A DNA stretch of 64,000 nt from positions 1 through 64,000 of the forward strand of contig NZ_ANNV01000101.1 in NCBI RefSeq assembly GCF_000346755.1, read 5' to 3'. Numbering within the stretch: position 1 is the first letter of the stretch; each line of letters starts with the position of its first letter. The notes below the pieces were generated by a model. The model saw only the letters and a list, made by a program, of their open reading frames with translations, ran no database searches and was not told the origin of the DNA. This document shows positions 37,844-46,910 of this stretch, piece by piece. The stretch is from Pseudomonas sp. CBZ-4. Lineage in GTDB: Bacteria > Pseudomonadota > Gammaproteobacteria > Pseudomonadales > Pseudomonadaceae. A program made the position numbers and the translations under genes.

Positions 37844-40330
37844 TCAGAAGTTGCCTTTCAAACTAACCGTGAAATTGCGCGGTTCACCATAAAAGTTGCC
37901 CCACGACGCTGTACCGACAGTGTTGTAGTAGCTTTTGTCGAACAGATTGTTGCCGTTGAGCGCCACGGTCCAAGTGTCGTCGAGGCGGTACGCCAGCCGT
38001 GCGTTCCACACCGCATAACCGGCCTGTTCCAGCTTGATGGTCTGCATGCGGTAGTTGCTGCTCTGGGCGTTGACGCCGGTACCGACGCTCCATTTCGACA
38101 GTGCGCCGTCGAGCTGGTAGTCGCCCCACACCCGCAGCATATGCTTGGGCACGTAGGTGTTGGATGAGCCGCCTTCGAGGGCGCTGTCGATGTTCTTCAG
38201 GGACTTGGTCTGGGTGTAGGTGTAGCCGCCAGACACCTGCAGGCGTTCGAGCACTTCACCGCTGACTTCGGCCTCCACGCCCTGGGCGCGCACCCGGGCG
38301 GTGTCGGTGTAGCAATAGCCATCGGCGGAGGTTGCACAGAAGCTGGCGTAGTCGGTTTCGGCGCCGTTTTTCTCGATGGCGCGGAACAGCGCCAGGGAAC
38401 TGTTGAGGCGGCCGTCGAACCATTCGCCCTTGATACCCAGCTCATAGTTGTCGCCGATCTTCGGCTTGAGCGCGGCGCCATCGGCGGTGGCGTAGGCGCT
38501 TTGCGGCTGGAAGATATCCGCGTAGCTGGCGTACACCGACAGGTGCTCGTTGAGGTCATAGATCAGCGCGGCGAACGGCGTGACTTCGCCGGTTTCCCGG
38601 GAATGCGCATCCTGCAACGACCACTCGCCCCAGCCGAGGCTGTAGGACTGGCGACGGTTGTCGTACCAGCTCACGCGGCTGCCCACGATGAACATCAGCG
38701 GTTCGGCCAGGCGCAGGCGCAAGGTGGCGTAGGCGCCGTACTGGGTGGCAGTTTCCTTGATCGTGCTGCCACGGTACATGTTCGGCCAGAAGGTGTTGTC
38801 GGCCGGCTCCGGCAAGTGGTGGTTGGGCGTGTAGATGCCCTGGCGCGTGGGCAGGTTCTGGATCGCGTACACATCGTCCTGGGTGCCACGGCTGCCGTTG
38901 GCGCCGAGGATCAGCTCGTGTTCCAGGCCGAAGGCTTCGAACTTGCCGTCGAGGTAGGCGTCGAGGCCGTAGTCGCGGTGGTCGTAATCCATCAGCGCGG
39001 CGTAGGACAGGGCGGTGGGCGCCGGGTCGCCGTATTGGATAGTGCCTTCGCTGGCGGCGTACTTGGTGTCTTGCAGGTTGCGGCTGTGCACGGCCGCGAC
39101 CTTGAGTTTCCAATCGTCGTTGAGTTGCTGAGTGAGATCGACGAAGTAGGTGGCGCGACGGCTCTGCCAGTCGTTCCAGGATTGGCCCAGGCACGTCGAG
39201 CGGCTGAGGTTGGCGCTCTTGCCGTCGGCATAACGCGGCAGGCCGCCCCAGCACGGGGTGGCATCGACGTCTTCGTAGCTGGCGCCGATGCCCAGGGTGG
39301 TGTCGGGGCTCAGGTCGACGTCCAGCGCGCCATAGAATGCCTGGTCCTTGCGCTTGGCGATGTCCATGTACGAGCCGCGATCCTGCTGGCTGATCGCCAC
39401 ACGGCCGCGCACGGTGCCGCTGTCATTCAGCGGGCCGCCGGTGTCGAGGTCGGCGCGGTAGTTGTCCCACGTGCCGGCGGACAGCGACAGGCTGGTGGTG
39501 GGCTTGGCCTGGGGCCGCTTGCGCACGAAGTTCACCGCGCCGCTGGCGGTGCCGGCGCCCTTGAGCATGCCGGCCGCACCCTTGAGCACTTCCACGCGGT
39601 CATAAATCGCCATGTTGGCGCTGAAACTGTCGGCCTGGGCGTAGTCCTTGCCCATGTCCAGCGGTACGCCGTCGTACTGGTACTGGCCGAGCATCTTGAA
39701 GCCACGGGAATAGAAGTACTTGCCGCCCATGGGCGACTCGTAGCTGGTGATGCCGGGCGTGCGTTCCATCACGTCGTCGATGGTGGTGACGTTCTGGTCG
39801 TCCATCAATTGGCGGGTCATCACGCTGACCGATTGCGGCGTTTCCCGCAGGCTGTGTTGGCCTTTGCCGATGGTCACCGCGCCGGTGGTGTAGGAACCGG
39901 TGCCCTCGGTAGTGGCGCCCAGGCGGTCGCCAGTGATGGTGGTGGCGCCCAGGTTCAGCGCGCCGCTGTCCGCCACCTGCGGCAGCAGCAACCAGGTGCT
40001 GTTGCCTTGACGCTGGGCTTGCAGGCCTTGGCCGCGCAACAACTGGTCGAGGGCCTGTTCTTGGTCGAAGCGGCCATTCAGGCCGGTGCTGGTCTTGCCG
40101 GCGACGCTGTTGGCGTCATACGACAGGCTGATGCCGGCCTGGCGGGCGAACTGGTCCAGGGCATTGGCGAGGGAGCCGGCGGCGATGTGCCAGTCGCGGG
40201 CCTGGGTATCGCTGGCCGGTGTCTCGGCCAGCACGGCCAGGGGCAGGGCACCGCCGCTCAGGCAGGCGCCCAGCAGGGCGGCCTGGACCGCGCGCTTGAG
40301 GGGGGAACGGGGGGAGGGGAACGCTTGCAT
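37844..40330 (-). CDS. TonB-dependent siderophore receptor with signalling domain (unit 4)
   Basis: An 828-residue outer-membrane transporter. It has a signal peptide ending near LAVLAE, an STN domain (about 44-120, WHIAAGSLANALDQFARQAG), a plug (SLRETPQSVSVMTRQLMDDQ; YDRVEVLKGAAGMLKGAGTA), and a barrel ending TVSLKGNF. One extracellular loop has paired cysteines (ATPCWGGLPRY...STCLGQS), as in FpvA-like ferripyoverdine receptors. A pyoverdine-type ligand is plausible but unproven. The gap to fecR (40331-40436) contains GAAAAATAAATGAGG on the coding strand, a plausible sigma-dependent promoter. Confidence 0.87.
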   Translation of the reverse strand: MQAFPSPRSPLKRAVQAALLGACLSGGALPLAVLAETPASDTQARDWHIAAGSLANALDQFARQAGISLSYDANSVAGKTSTGLNGRFDQEQALDQLLRGQGLQAQRQGNSTWLLLPQVADSGALNLGATTITGDRLGATTEGTGSYTTGAVTIGKGQHSLRETPQSVSVMTRQLMDDQNVTTIDDVMERTPGITSYESPMGGKYFYSRGFKMLGQYQYDGVPLDMGKDYAQADSFSANMAIYDRVEVLKGAAGMLKGAGTASGAVNFVRKRPQAKPTTSLSLSAGTWDNYRADLDTGGPLNDSGTVRGRVAISQQDRGSYMDIAKRKDQAFYGALDVDLSPDTTLGIGASYEDVDATPCWGGLPRYADGKSANLSRSTCLGQSWNDWQSRRATYFVDLTQQLNDDWKLKVAAVHSRNLQDTKYAASEGTIQYGDPAPTALSYAALMDYDHRDYGLDAYLDGKFEAFGLEHELILGANGSRGTQDDVYAIQNLPTRQGIYTPNHHLPEPADNTFWPNMYRGSTIKETATQYGAYATLRLRLAEPLMFIVGSRVSWYDNRRQSYSLGWGEWSLQDAHSRETGEVTPFAALIYDLNEHLSVYASYADIFQPQSAYATADGAALKPKIGDNYELGIKGEWFDGRLNSSLALFRAIEKNGAETDYASFCATSADGYCYTDTARVRAQGVEAEVSGEVLERLQVSGGYTYTQTKSLKNIDSALEGGSSNTYVPKHMLRVWGDYQLDGALSKWSVGTGVNAQSSNYRMQTIKLEQAGYAVWNARLAYRLDDTWTVALNGNNLFDKSYYNTVGTASWGNFYGEPRNFTVSLKGNF

Positions 40331-40436
40331 GACCGTGGGCTGCTCCTGAAGGAAGTGGAAAATACCGGCCTGTTGATCGGCCTTTCCTTACAGGTCGAAC
40401 GGCAATGCGAATTCACCTCATTTATTTTTCAACGGT

Positions 40437-41387
40437 TTACACCCGGGGGGTGACGGTCACCCAATAACGGCTGCGGTAGGTGACATCGACGTTGAGCGAT
40501 TGCGCGACCAGCGTCAGCACCTGATCGGTATCGCTCAGCTGATAGGTGCCCGACACCCGCAATCCGGCCACTGCCTCGCTGCAGCGCAACAGCCCGTTGC
40601 GGTAGCGCGCCAATTCGCTGAGGAAATCATCCAGGCGCATGTCGTGGGCGCTGATCACGCCGTCGCTCCAGGCCCAGGGGTCGAGGCCGTTGGCGATGGG
40701 CGGGCGAATGCCGTGGCGGTCGATCAGCACCGCTGCGCCGGGCGGGATCACTTGGCGGGCGCTGGCGTCATGGCGGTCGGCAAACACCGCCACGCTGCCC
40801 TGTTGCACCGCGATCAACGTGCCTTGGGCTTCTTCACGGACCAGCAAGCGCGCGCCTTGGGCACGCAGGTCGGCGTTGCGGGTCAGGACCCAGAAGGGAC
40901 GACTGTCGCCACTGGGCTGCACCACGATTTCGCCTTGGCGCAGCTGCACCTTGCGGCGTTCTGCGTTGAAGGTGGTATCGATTGCGGTGGCACTGTTGAG
41001 TTGGACCTGGCTGCCGTCGTCCAGCGTCACCCGTCGTTGTTCGCCGGTGGCGGTGCGGTAGTCGGCCACCAGGGCGGGCAGCGGCGTGTAGTCGCGGCCG
41101 AACCAGGTCAGCCCGGCCGCACCGGCCACCAGGCCCAGCAACTTGAGGCTTTCACGGCGGCTGATGCGTTGCCGCGCGCCGCTGAGGGTGCGGCGCCCGA
41201 GCTGGGCTGGCAGGTGGTTGAAATCGTCATTCATGGTCGCCACGCGCTGCCACACCTGCTGGTGTTCGGCGCTGCTGTGCAGCCAGCGTTCAAACGCGGC
41301 GGTGCTGGCGTCGTCGGCGACATTGAAGCGCAGCTTGATCATCCACTGGATGGCCTGGTCCACCAGGCGCGGGTCAGCATTCCTCAT
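40437..41387 (-). CDS. FecR-type anti-sigma regulator (unit 4)
   Basis: A 316-residue inner-membrane regulator. N-terminal tryptophan motifs are AIQWMIKL, ERWLHSS and QVWQRVA. ISRRESLKLLGLVAGAAGL (R77-R78) matches the Tat consensus SRRxxLK closely and leads into the single membrane span. The FecR core begins TGEQRRVTLDDGSQVQLN, and the C-terminal domain contains LRVSGTYQLSDTDQVLTLV. ATG 41387 overlaps the sigma gene's end by 14 bases. It controls the receptor at 37844 through the sigma factor at 41374. Confidence 0.87.
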   Translation of the reverse strand: MRNADPRLVDQAIQWMIKLRFNVADDASTAAFERWLHSSAEHQQVWQRVATMNDDFNHLPAQLGRRTLSGARQRISRRESLKLLGLVAGAAGLTWFGRDYTPLPALVADYRTATGEQRRVTLDDGSQVQLNSATAIDTTFNAERRKVQLRQGEIVVQPSGDSRPFWVLTRNADLRAQGARLLVREEAQGTLIAVQQGSVAVFADRHDASARQVIPPGAAVLIDRHGIRPPIANGLDPWAWSDGVISAHDMRLDDFLSELARYRNGLLRCSEAVAGLRVSGTYQLSDTDQVLTLVAQSLNVDVTYRSRYWVTVTPRV

Positions 41388-41889
41388 AGCGCAACCGATA
41401 ACAGGCGTGCAGCGCCTTGGCCAGGTCGCGCTCCACGGTGGCCTTGGACACGCCGAGACGCAGGGCGATTTGCGCACAGGTCAGGCCGTCCAATTGGGCG
41501 AGCAGGAAGGCTTCGCGCACGCGCGGCTTGAGTTGGTCGAGCAGGCGGTCGATGCGCTCCAGGCTGTCGAGGATCAGGCGCCGGGTTTCTTCCGACGGCA
41601 CCTCGGCCTGTGGGAAATGCGCGAGGCTTTCGAGGTAGGCGCGTTCCAGTTCGCGGCGCCGGTACTGGTCGATCATCAGGCTGCGGGCGATGCTGCTCAG
41701 GTACGCGCGCGGTTGCTGCAAGGTCTGCTGTTTGCGCGCGTTGAGCAAGCGCACAAACGTCTCCTGCGCCAGGTCGGCGGCATGCTCGCGGCAGCCGGTG
41801 CGGCGGTTCAACCAGCCGTGCAGCCAGGAATGGTGGGCAAGGTACAGCTGGCCGATAGCGGCAGGGTCCAGTGGGTGATCGCTCGACAT
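41374..41889 (-). CDS. ECF sigma factor, FecI type (unit 4)
   Basis: A 171-residue iron-starvation sigma factor. Region 2: HAADLAQETFVRLLNARKQ and QYRRRELERAYLESL. Region 4: QIALRLGVSKATVERDLAKA. ATG 41889 (MSSDHPLD) has AGGA five bases upstream; ATG 41895 is the alternative. The longer frame to 41985 would be read through the Fur-like box. It heads a leftward sigma-fecR-receptor operon just upstream of psl. Confidence 0.87.
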   Translation of the reverse strand: MSSDHPLDPAAIGQLYLAHHSWLHGWLNRRTGCREHAADLAQETFVRLLNARKQQTLQQPRAYLSSIARSLMIDQYRRRELERAYLESLAHFPQAEVPSEETRRLILDSLERIDRLLDQLKPRVREAFLLAQLDGLTCAQIALRLGVSKATVERDLAKALHACYRLRYEEC

Positions 41890-41910
41890 GGGCATCCTGG
41901 CACAGCAGTC

Positions 41911-41933
41911 ATAATTGATAATGTTTCGCATTC
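41911..41933. promoter_or_regulatory. Candidate Fur box (unit 4)
   Basis: ATAATTGATAATGTTTCGCA followed by TTC contains a clear GATAAT half site and a degraded second half, about 22 bp upstream of the leftward sigma start. Confidence 0.6.
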
Positions 41934-42048
41934 TAAGCGTTGATTGTGGCAATGAGCAATCACTGGCGCGCAATGTATCCAGCACAATTTTTTGTTGGCC
42001 CGACGCGTGCGGATTACGCTCCGGGTTTTTCTCGGTGGAGGCTTGAGC

Positions 42049-42678
42049 ATGATCGACCTTGCAACCCTCGCGGTTTTCTGCGGTGCTGTTTTGCTGTTGC
42101 TGTTATCGCCGGGGCCGAACATGGCCTTTGTCATCAGCCACGGCGTGAGTCACGGTTGGCGCGGCGGTATGGCCTGCGCACTGGGCATCGGCGTGGCCGA
42201 CCTGTTGCTGACCGCGTTGACTGCCACTGGGGTGACGGCGCTGGTGGCCAGTTGGCCGCCGTCCTTTGACCTGATTCGTTATGCGGGGGTGGTGTACCTG
42301 CTGTGGCTGGTGTTCAAGACCTTGCAGAAAAGTCCGCGATTGGACACCGCTCACGCCCACCGCGTACCCCTGCGGCGGGTGTGTGTGCAAGCGATGCTCA
42401 ACAGTTTGCTCAACCCCAAGGCGTTGTTGTTTTTTGTGGTGTTTCTGCCGCAGTTTGTGCGGCCGCAGGCGGGATCGATTGCCGTGCAACTGATGGTGCT
42501 CGGTGGCGTTTTGACCGTGATTGCAGCCGTGTTTCATGGGGTGCTGGGCGCATTTGGTGGTGCGCTGAGCCGTTTCTTTGCCGGGCGCCCGCACAGCGCC
42601 TGGTTACAGAAATGGGGGCTGGCGACGGTGCTGACGGTGTTGGCGGTGCGGTTGGCGGTGATGTCGCGTCCCAACTGA
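42049..42678 (+). CDS. LysE/RhtB family amino-acid exporter
   Basis: A 209-residue inner-membrane exporter with six hydrophobic segments. Family motifs are LLLLLSPGPNMAFVISHGVS near the N-terminus, LGIGVADLLL, and the central LLNPKALLFFVVFLPQFV. Members export amino acids or homoserine lactone-like compounds; the substrate is unknown. ATG 42049 follows GGTGGAGG. It stands alone between the sigma factor gene and the isonitrile hydratase region. Confidence 0.86.
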   Translation: MIDLATLAVFCGAVLLLLLSPGPNMAFVISHGVSHGWRGGMACALGIGVADLLLTALTATGVTALVASWPPSFDLIRYAGVVYLLWLVFKTLQKSPRLDTAHAHRVPLRRVCVQAMLNSLLNPKALLFFVVFLPQFVRPQAGSIAVQLMVLGGVLTVIAAVFHGVLGAFGGALSRFFAGRPHSAWLQKWGLATVLTVLAVRLAVMSRPN

Positions 42679-42703
42679 CCCTATTGAAAGGTGGGAGGTA
42701 AAA

Positions 42704-42733
42704 CTGTGGGAGCAGGCAAGCCAGCTCCCACAT
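42704..42733. repeat. REP-like palindrome
   Basis: TGTGGGAGC...GCTCCCACA hairpin matching the copy at 21883-21912, between the convergent lysE-like and inhA genes. It could terminate both. Confidence 0.75.
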
Positions 42734-42764
42734 TTGATTGTATTCACACAGTGGGATTGTGGTG

Positions 42765-43445
42765 TCAGCCCAGCAAAGCGGCGGCTCGCGCGACAATCTC
42801 GCCACGGGTCTGGCGCGACTGCGCCGTGCGCTTGTGCGCTTCTTCCAGCACAGCCTTGGGCGCCGTATCCGGACGACCCGAGTCAAACGGCGGCGCCGGC
42901 GCATATTCAATCTGCAACTGCACCAGTTGCGCCGTCGCTTCGTCGTACAGTTCCGCAGCCAAGGTCAACGCGAAATCGATGCCAGCGGTGATGCCGCCTC
43001 CCGTCAACAGGTTGCCATCACGCACCACGCGCTCCTGCACGGGGATCGCGCCGAGCGGGGCGAGCATGTCGTGGTAGGCCCAGTGGGTGGTGGCCTTGCG
43101 CCCGCGCAGCAGGCCCGCTGCGCCCAATACCAATGAACCGGTGCACACCGACGTCACATACCGCGCGGTCTGCGCCTGAACCGTGAGGAAGTCGAGGGTC
43201 TGCGGGTCTTCCATCAACGCACCCACGCCGGAACCGCCCGGTACACAGATCACATCCAGCTGAGGGCAATCGGCATAGGTCATGGTCGGGGTGAACACCA
43301 GCCCGGTGCTGGAAGTGACGGGCGCCAGGTCTTTCCACACCAGGTGCAACGTCACGTCCGGCAGCGAGCCGAGGACGTCATAAGGGCCGGTGAGATCCAG
43401 TTGCTGGATGCCGGGGAACAACACAAAGCCGATCTGCAAGGTCAT
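42765..43445 (-). CDS. inhA: Isonitrile hydratase (DJ-1/PfpI superfamily)
   Basis: A 226-residue enzyme very similar, from memory, to P. putida isonitrile hydratase, which hydrates isonitriles to N-substituted formamides. Key stretches are QIGFVLFPGIQQLDLTGPYD, VICVPGGSGVGALMEDPQT, YVTSVCTGSLVLGAAGLL (catalytic nucleophile cysteine in SVCTG), ATTHWAYHDMLAPLGA and LLTGGGITAGIDFALTLAAE. It is divergent from an AraC-type regulator that itself has a DJ-1 domain, so inducible expression is likely. It is cytoplasmic. Confidence 0.85.
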   Translation of the reverse strand: MTLQIGFVLFPGIQQLDLTGPYDVLGSLPDVTLHLVWKDLAPVTSSTGLVFTPTMTYADCPQLDVICVPGGSGVGALMEDPQTLDFLTVQAQTARYVTSVCTGSLVLGAAGLLRGRKATTHWAYHDMLAPLGAIPVQERVVRDGNLLTGGGITAGIDFALTLAAELYDEATAQLVQLQIEYAPAPPFDSGRPDTAPKAVLEEAHKRTAQSRQTRGEIVARAAALLG

Positions 43446-43535
43446 GGACAGCGCTCCGAGAAAGGGGTGGACGGCTTCACTCTAGGGGCCTAGGCTTTGG
43501 CGCATACGCCATTCAGCCCACAGATCACGCCAATC

Positions 43536-44528
43536 ATGCCGCGAATCGTCCATGTCCTCGCTTTTGCCAATGCCCAGGTGCTCGACGTGACCGGGCCGTT
43601 GCAGGTGTTCGCCTCCACCAATGACCTGGCGCGCCAGCGCGGCTTGCCGTTGCCTTACGCGGTGACGGTGATTGCCGCGCAAACGGCGCCGGTGATGACC
43701 TCCGCCGGCCTGGCGCTGGTGGCCGAGCCGTTGCCGGCCATCGACGCGCCTTGCGACACCCTGGTGATCGCCGGCGGCTGGGGCGTATACGGCGCCGCCG
43801 ACGACCCGGCACTGGTCGACTGGGTACGGGAAAAAGCCCGGCACACTCGGCGCATGACCTCGGTGTGCACCGGCGCCTTCCTGCTCGCTGCCAGTGGTTT
43901 GTTGGATGGCTGCCGCGTGGCCACCCACTGGACGCGCTGCGAAGAACTGGCGCGCAAATTCCCCGCGCTGACGGTGGAATCCAACCCGATTTTCATCCGC
44001 CAGGGCGCAGTGTGGACCTCCGCCGGCGTCACCGCCGGCATCGACCTGTGCCTGGCGCTGGTGGAAGACGACCTCGGCAGCGAAGTGGCGCTGGAAGTGG
44101 CGCGGCACCTGGTGGTGTTCCTCAAGCGCCCGGGCGGGCAATCCCAATTCAGTGTGACCCTGTCCCTGCAAAAGGCCGACAGCCGCTTCACCGAACTCCA
44201 CGCCTGGATGGCCGAAAACCTCACCCTCGACCTGAACATCCCGACCCTGGCCGCCCAGGCTGGCATGAGCGAACGCAGCTTTGTGCGCCACTACCGCAAC
44301 GAAACCGGCCAGACCCCGGCGCGGGCTGTCGAATTGATCCGCGTCGAGACGGCCCGTCGGCAATTGGCGGACAGCACGGCGTCGATTAAACGCATCGCCG
44401 TGCAATGTGGTTTTGGCAGTGAGGAAACACTGCGCCGGAGTTTTTTAAGGGCCTTAGCGGTGACGCCGCAGGCCTATCGTGAACGCTTTTCGCCGAGTAA
44501 TTCCAGCAGTGCATCCAGCGTGGCTTGA
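43536..44528 (+). CDS. GlxA-type transcriptional regulator (DJ-1 domain + AraC HTH)
   Basis: A 330-residue regulator. The N-terminal DJ-1/PfpI-like domain (IVHVLAFANAQVLDVTGPLQ to about 185) contains TSVCTGAFLLAASGLL, and the C-terminal AraC DNA-binding domain (about 220-320) contains LAAQAGMSERSFVRHYRNET and IAVQCGFGSEETLRRSFLRA. It lies divergent from inhA with 90 bp between starts, so it probably controls that gene in response to a small nitrogenous ligand. ATG 43536 is preferred over an upstream TTG. Its 3' end overlaps the convergent hydrolase by 55 bp. Confidence 0.85.
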   Translation: MPRIVHVLAFANAQVLDVTGPLQVFASTNDLARQRGLPLPYAVTVIAAQTAPVMTSAGLALVAEPLPAIDAPCDTLVIAGGWGVYGAADDPALVDWVREKARHTRRMTSVCTGAFLLAASGLLDGCRVATHWTRCEELARKFPALTVESNPIFIRQGAVWTSAGVTAGIDLCLALVEDDLGSEVALEVARHLVVFLKRPGGQSQFSVTLSLQKADSRFTELHAWMAENLTLDLNIPTLAAQAGMSERSFVRHYRNETGQTPARAVELIRVETARRQLADSTASIKRIAVQCGFGSEETLRRSFLRALAVTPQAYRERFSPSNSSSASSVA

Positions 44529-45388
44529 GGTGCTTCCTGAGGGATATTGTGGCCGACGCCGGGCAAGATCCTGCGCCGATAAAAACCGCTGAAATGCTCC
44601 GCGTCATCATCGTCCACGGGCGGCGGCCCCACCCCGTCGTCCGCACCGCACAGGGAGATGCTCGGCACCGAAATCGCCGGTTGCAGGGTCAGCGCCCGTT
44701 CGATCGCTTCCAGTGCCGGGTCGCCCGGCGCGTAGATGAAACGGTGGCGATAGGAGTGAATCACCACCTCGACGAAATCCGGGTTGTCGAACGATGGCGC
44801 ACTCTGCTCAAACAGGCCCGCCCCCTCGTCCCAGGACGGTGACCACAGCGTCCATAACAACTGGCACAGCTCACGGCGATTGGCGGTCAGACCGTCCACG
44901 CCCCGTTGGGTATGAAAGTAGTACTGATACCACAACCGATGCTCTGTCTCCGGCGCCCGAGGGGTGAGCGACTTGGCAATGTCCTGGATGTTGTAGCCAT
45001 CCCCGGTTACCAACCCGCGTACGCGCTCGGGCCACAGCGCCGCAACAATACACGCGGCGCGTCCGCCCCAGTCGTATCCAGCCAGGGTGGCCTGGGGGAT
45101 CGACAGCGCATCCATGAAGTCCAGCAAGTCCTTGGCCAACGCCGCCTGCTGCCCGGAGCGCATCACCTGCTCGTTGATAAACCGCGTCGGGCCGTACCCG
45201 CGCAGGTACGGCACCAATACCCGATAGCCCAACTCGGCCAGCGCCGGTGCAATGGCGTCATAGCCGCGCGGGTCATAGGGGAAACCATGCAGCAGGATCA
45301 CGGGCGGTCCGTCGAGGGGACCGTGGGCTTCATACGCCACATCGAGCATGGAGGTGCGCACGCAGAGCAGCGGGGCGGTGGTGGTCAT
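44474..45388 (-). CDS. Alpha/beta hydrolase (epoxide hydrolase / haloalkane dehalogenase-like)
   Basis: A 304-residue alpha/beta-hydrolase. The oxyanion motif is VILLHGFPYDPRGYDAI. The nucleophile elbow is AGYDWGGRAACI, with aspartate rather than serine, which places it with epoxide hydrolases and dehalogenases. The terminal histidine is in PGVGHNIPQEAP. The substrate is unknown. Convergent overlap with the AraC-type gene at 44474-44528 is unusual but both frames are clearly coding. Confidence 0.82.
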   Translation of the reverse strand: MTTTAPLLCVRTSMLDVAYEAHGPLDGPPVILLHGFPYDPRGYDAIAPALAELGYRVLVPYLRGYGPTRFINEQVMRSGQQAALAKDLLDFMDALSIPQATLAGYDWGGRAACIVAALWPERVRGLVTGDGYNIQDIAKSLTPRAPETEHRLWYQYYFHTQRGVDGLTANRRELCQLLWTLWSPSWDEGAGLFEQSAPSFDNPDFVEVVIHSYRHRFIYAPGDPALEAIERALTLQPAISVPSISLCGADDGVGPPPVDDDDAEHFSGFYRRRILPGVGHNIPQEAPQATLDALLELLGEKRSR

Positions 45389-45459
45389 GGTGGGTGATTA
45401 CCGACTGGCCAGGGATGCTGAAACTCTAGCCGATTGTTGTGGCGGGTTGGGGGCAGGGA

Positions 45460-46395
45460 TTACTTGCTTGAGCCGGTTTGTCGAAGGCCGATGCAATTTC
45501 CCCACGGGTCGCGTACCTGACAAATCCAATGACCACCTTCAATCTCCATCGGCCCGCGATACAACGTCCCGCCCAGTTCCTCAAACCGGCGCAATGCCTG
45601 CTGCAAGTCGTCTACTCCCCAGTACACCACTGATCCTGCAGCCCCTGATGCAACCTTGTCATCGGCGTTGACGATCTCGAGGGCGACGCCTGCTACATCC
45701 AAATGGCCGAAGTCGTCAGGGTCATGATGAATGCGTGTCGCCAACGGAAAGGCGGCGGCATACCACTCGGTTGCCGCCCGCCAGTCCGGGACGTGAATGA
45801 GGATGGAGAGGATGGGCATCAGCCGAACAGAACCTCCCATACCTGTGTTTTTCTTGGCCAGCCACTCTTGGTTCAACAACCCCAATACACCCAGATCGTG
45901 TCGCTGGCCATTCCAAAACCCAGCCTCGCGCAACGTGCCTTCGGCTTGGAAACCCAGTCGTGCCAACAGCTGGAGCGACGCGGTATTTTGCGGATGCACC
46001 CAGGCTTCCACGCGATGCAATTTCATCTGTTCAAAACCCCAGTCGAGCATCGCCTGCAAGGCCTCGTGCATCAACCCTCGGCCACGCGCGCCGGGCGCTA
46101 GTTCACAGGCGAGAGCGCAACTGTTCCAGCTCTGGTTCCACTTGAACAGGCCACAACTGCCGATCAGTTTTCCATCGTGTTCGATCCCCCAGCGTGTGCC
46201 GGGGTTGGGTTGGCTGCGCCAGTGCGCGAAGGTTTCGATCAGGGATTCGGCCTGGGCAAGTTCGGTCATCGCGTCGGCGCCGAACCAACGCATGCTGTCG
46301 GCATCGCGGTGGATGTCGAACACTGTCGGTGCGTCGCTTGCCACCAGTTCACGCAGGCATAGGCGTTGGGTGTGTAGCGTTGGGAAAGGGCTCAT
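45460..46395 (-). CDS. Fusion of GNAT acetyltransferase and VOC (glyoxalase-fold) domain
   Basis: A 311-residue two-domain protein. Residues 1-180 are a RimJ/RimL-type GNAT N-acetyltransferase (TQRLCLRELVASDAPTVFDI; acetyl-CoA loop at LAPGARGRGLMHEALQAML; EAWVHPQNTASLQLLARLGF). Residues about 192-311 are a VOC module (MPILSILIHVPDWRAATEWY; VRDPWGNCIGLRQT). The join (KKNTGMGGSVRLMPILSIL) is what is expected if the stop of a GNAT gene was lost before an in-frame VOC gene. Substrates are unknown. The ATG overlaps the preceding hydrolase stop by four bases. Confidence 0.8.
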   Translation of the reverse strand: MSPFPTLHTQRLCLRELVASDAPTVFDIHRDADSMRWFGADAMTELAQAESLIETFAHWRSQPNPGTRWGIEHDGKLIGSCGLFKWNQSWNSCALACELAPGARGRGLMHEALQAMLDWGFEQMKLHRVEAWVHPQNTASLQLLARLGFQAEGTLREAGFWNGQRHDLGVLGLLNQEWLAKKNTGMGGSVRLMPILSILIHVPDWRAATEWYAAAFPLATRIHHDPDDFGHLDVAGVALEIVNADDKVASGAAGSVVYWGVDDLQQALRRFEELGGTLYRGPMEIEGGHWICQVRDPWGNCIGLRQTGSSK

Positions 46396-46871
46396 GGTGT
46401 GGTTGTCGCTAAAACCTGCTCACGATCCACCACCTTGCCAAAGTGATGCCGCCACAGCTCCACCCCCAACTGCCCCGACCGATCCAACGACGAGCCCACG
46501 GTCAGATCGCTGATCAGCGTCGGCTGCAACCCCGCATCAAACAGCGCAAACCCCGCCGCCAGCACGCAGGTGTCGGTTTGTATGCCACACACCAATACAC
46601 GCGCCGGCGCCAGGCTTTTGAGGTGGGCAATCGTCTCGGGCGTGGGCGCATAGCCGTGCTTGATGAAGATGCGATCTGCCGCGATCAGGCTGTCGTCATC
46701 CGGCGCCGGTTGCCAGCCGAGCTGGCGGGCAAAAGGGGTAACGCTTTCGTCGTGGCGCTCGACGGTGGCCACCGACGGCAGGCGGCCGAGCAGGGCGGTG
46801 ATGCCGTCCACCAGCCACGCCGGTGGATTGAAGCACGGTTGCACGTCGATGATCAGCAGTACCTGGCGCAT
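46392..46871 (-). CDS. Cysteine hydrolase (isochorismatase family)
   Basis: A 159-residue isochorismatase-like hydrolase. The catalytic triad is visible: Asp in QVLLIIDVQPCF, Lys in RIFIKHGYAPT and Cys in VLVCGIQTDTCVLAAG. Such enzymes hydrolyse amides or vinyl ethers (nicotinamidase type and relatives); the substrate is unknown. ATG 46871 has an AGGA site; an upstream start at 46904 would add an unrelated dozen residues. It forms a two-gene operon with the GNAT-VOC fusion. Confidence 0.8.
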   Translation of the reverse strand: MRQVLLIIDVQPCFNPPAWLVDGITALLGRLPSVATVERHDESVTPFARQLGWQPAPDDDSLIAADRIFIKHGYAPTPETIAHLKSLAPARVLVCGIQTDTCVLAAGFALFDAGLQPTLISDLTVGSSLDRSGQLGVELWRHHFGKVVDREQVLATTTP

Positions 46872-46910
46872 GGGGTTCCTGTCCGTAGCCGAGGGGCGGA
46901 TCATTGTGCC

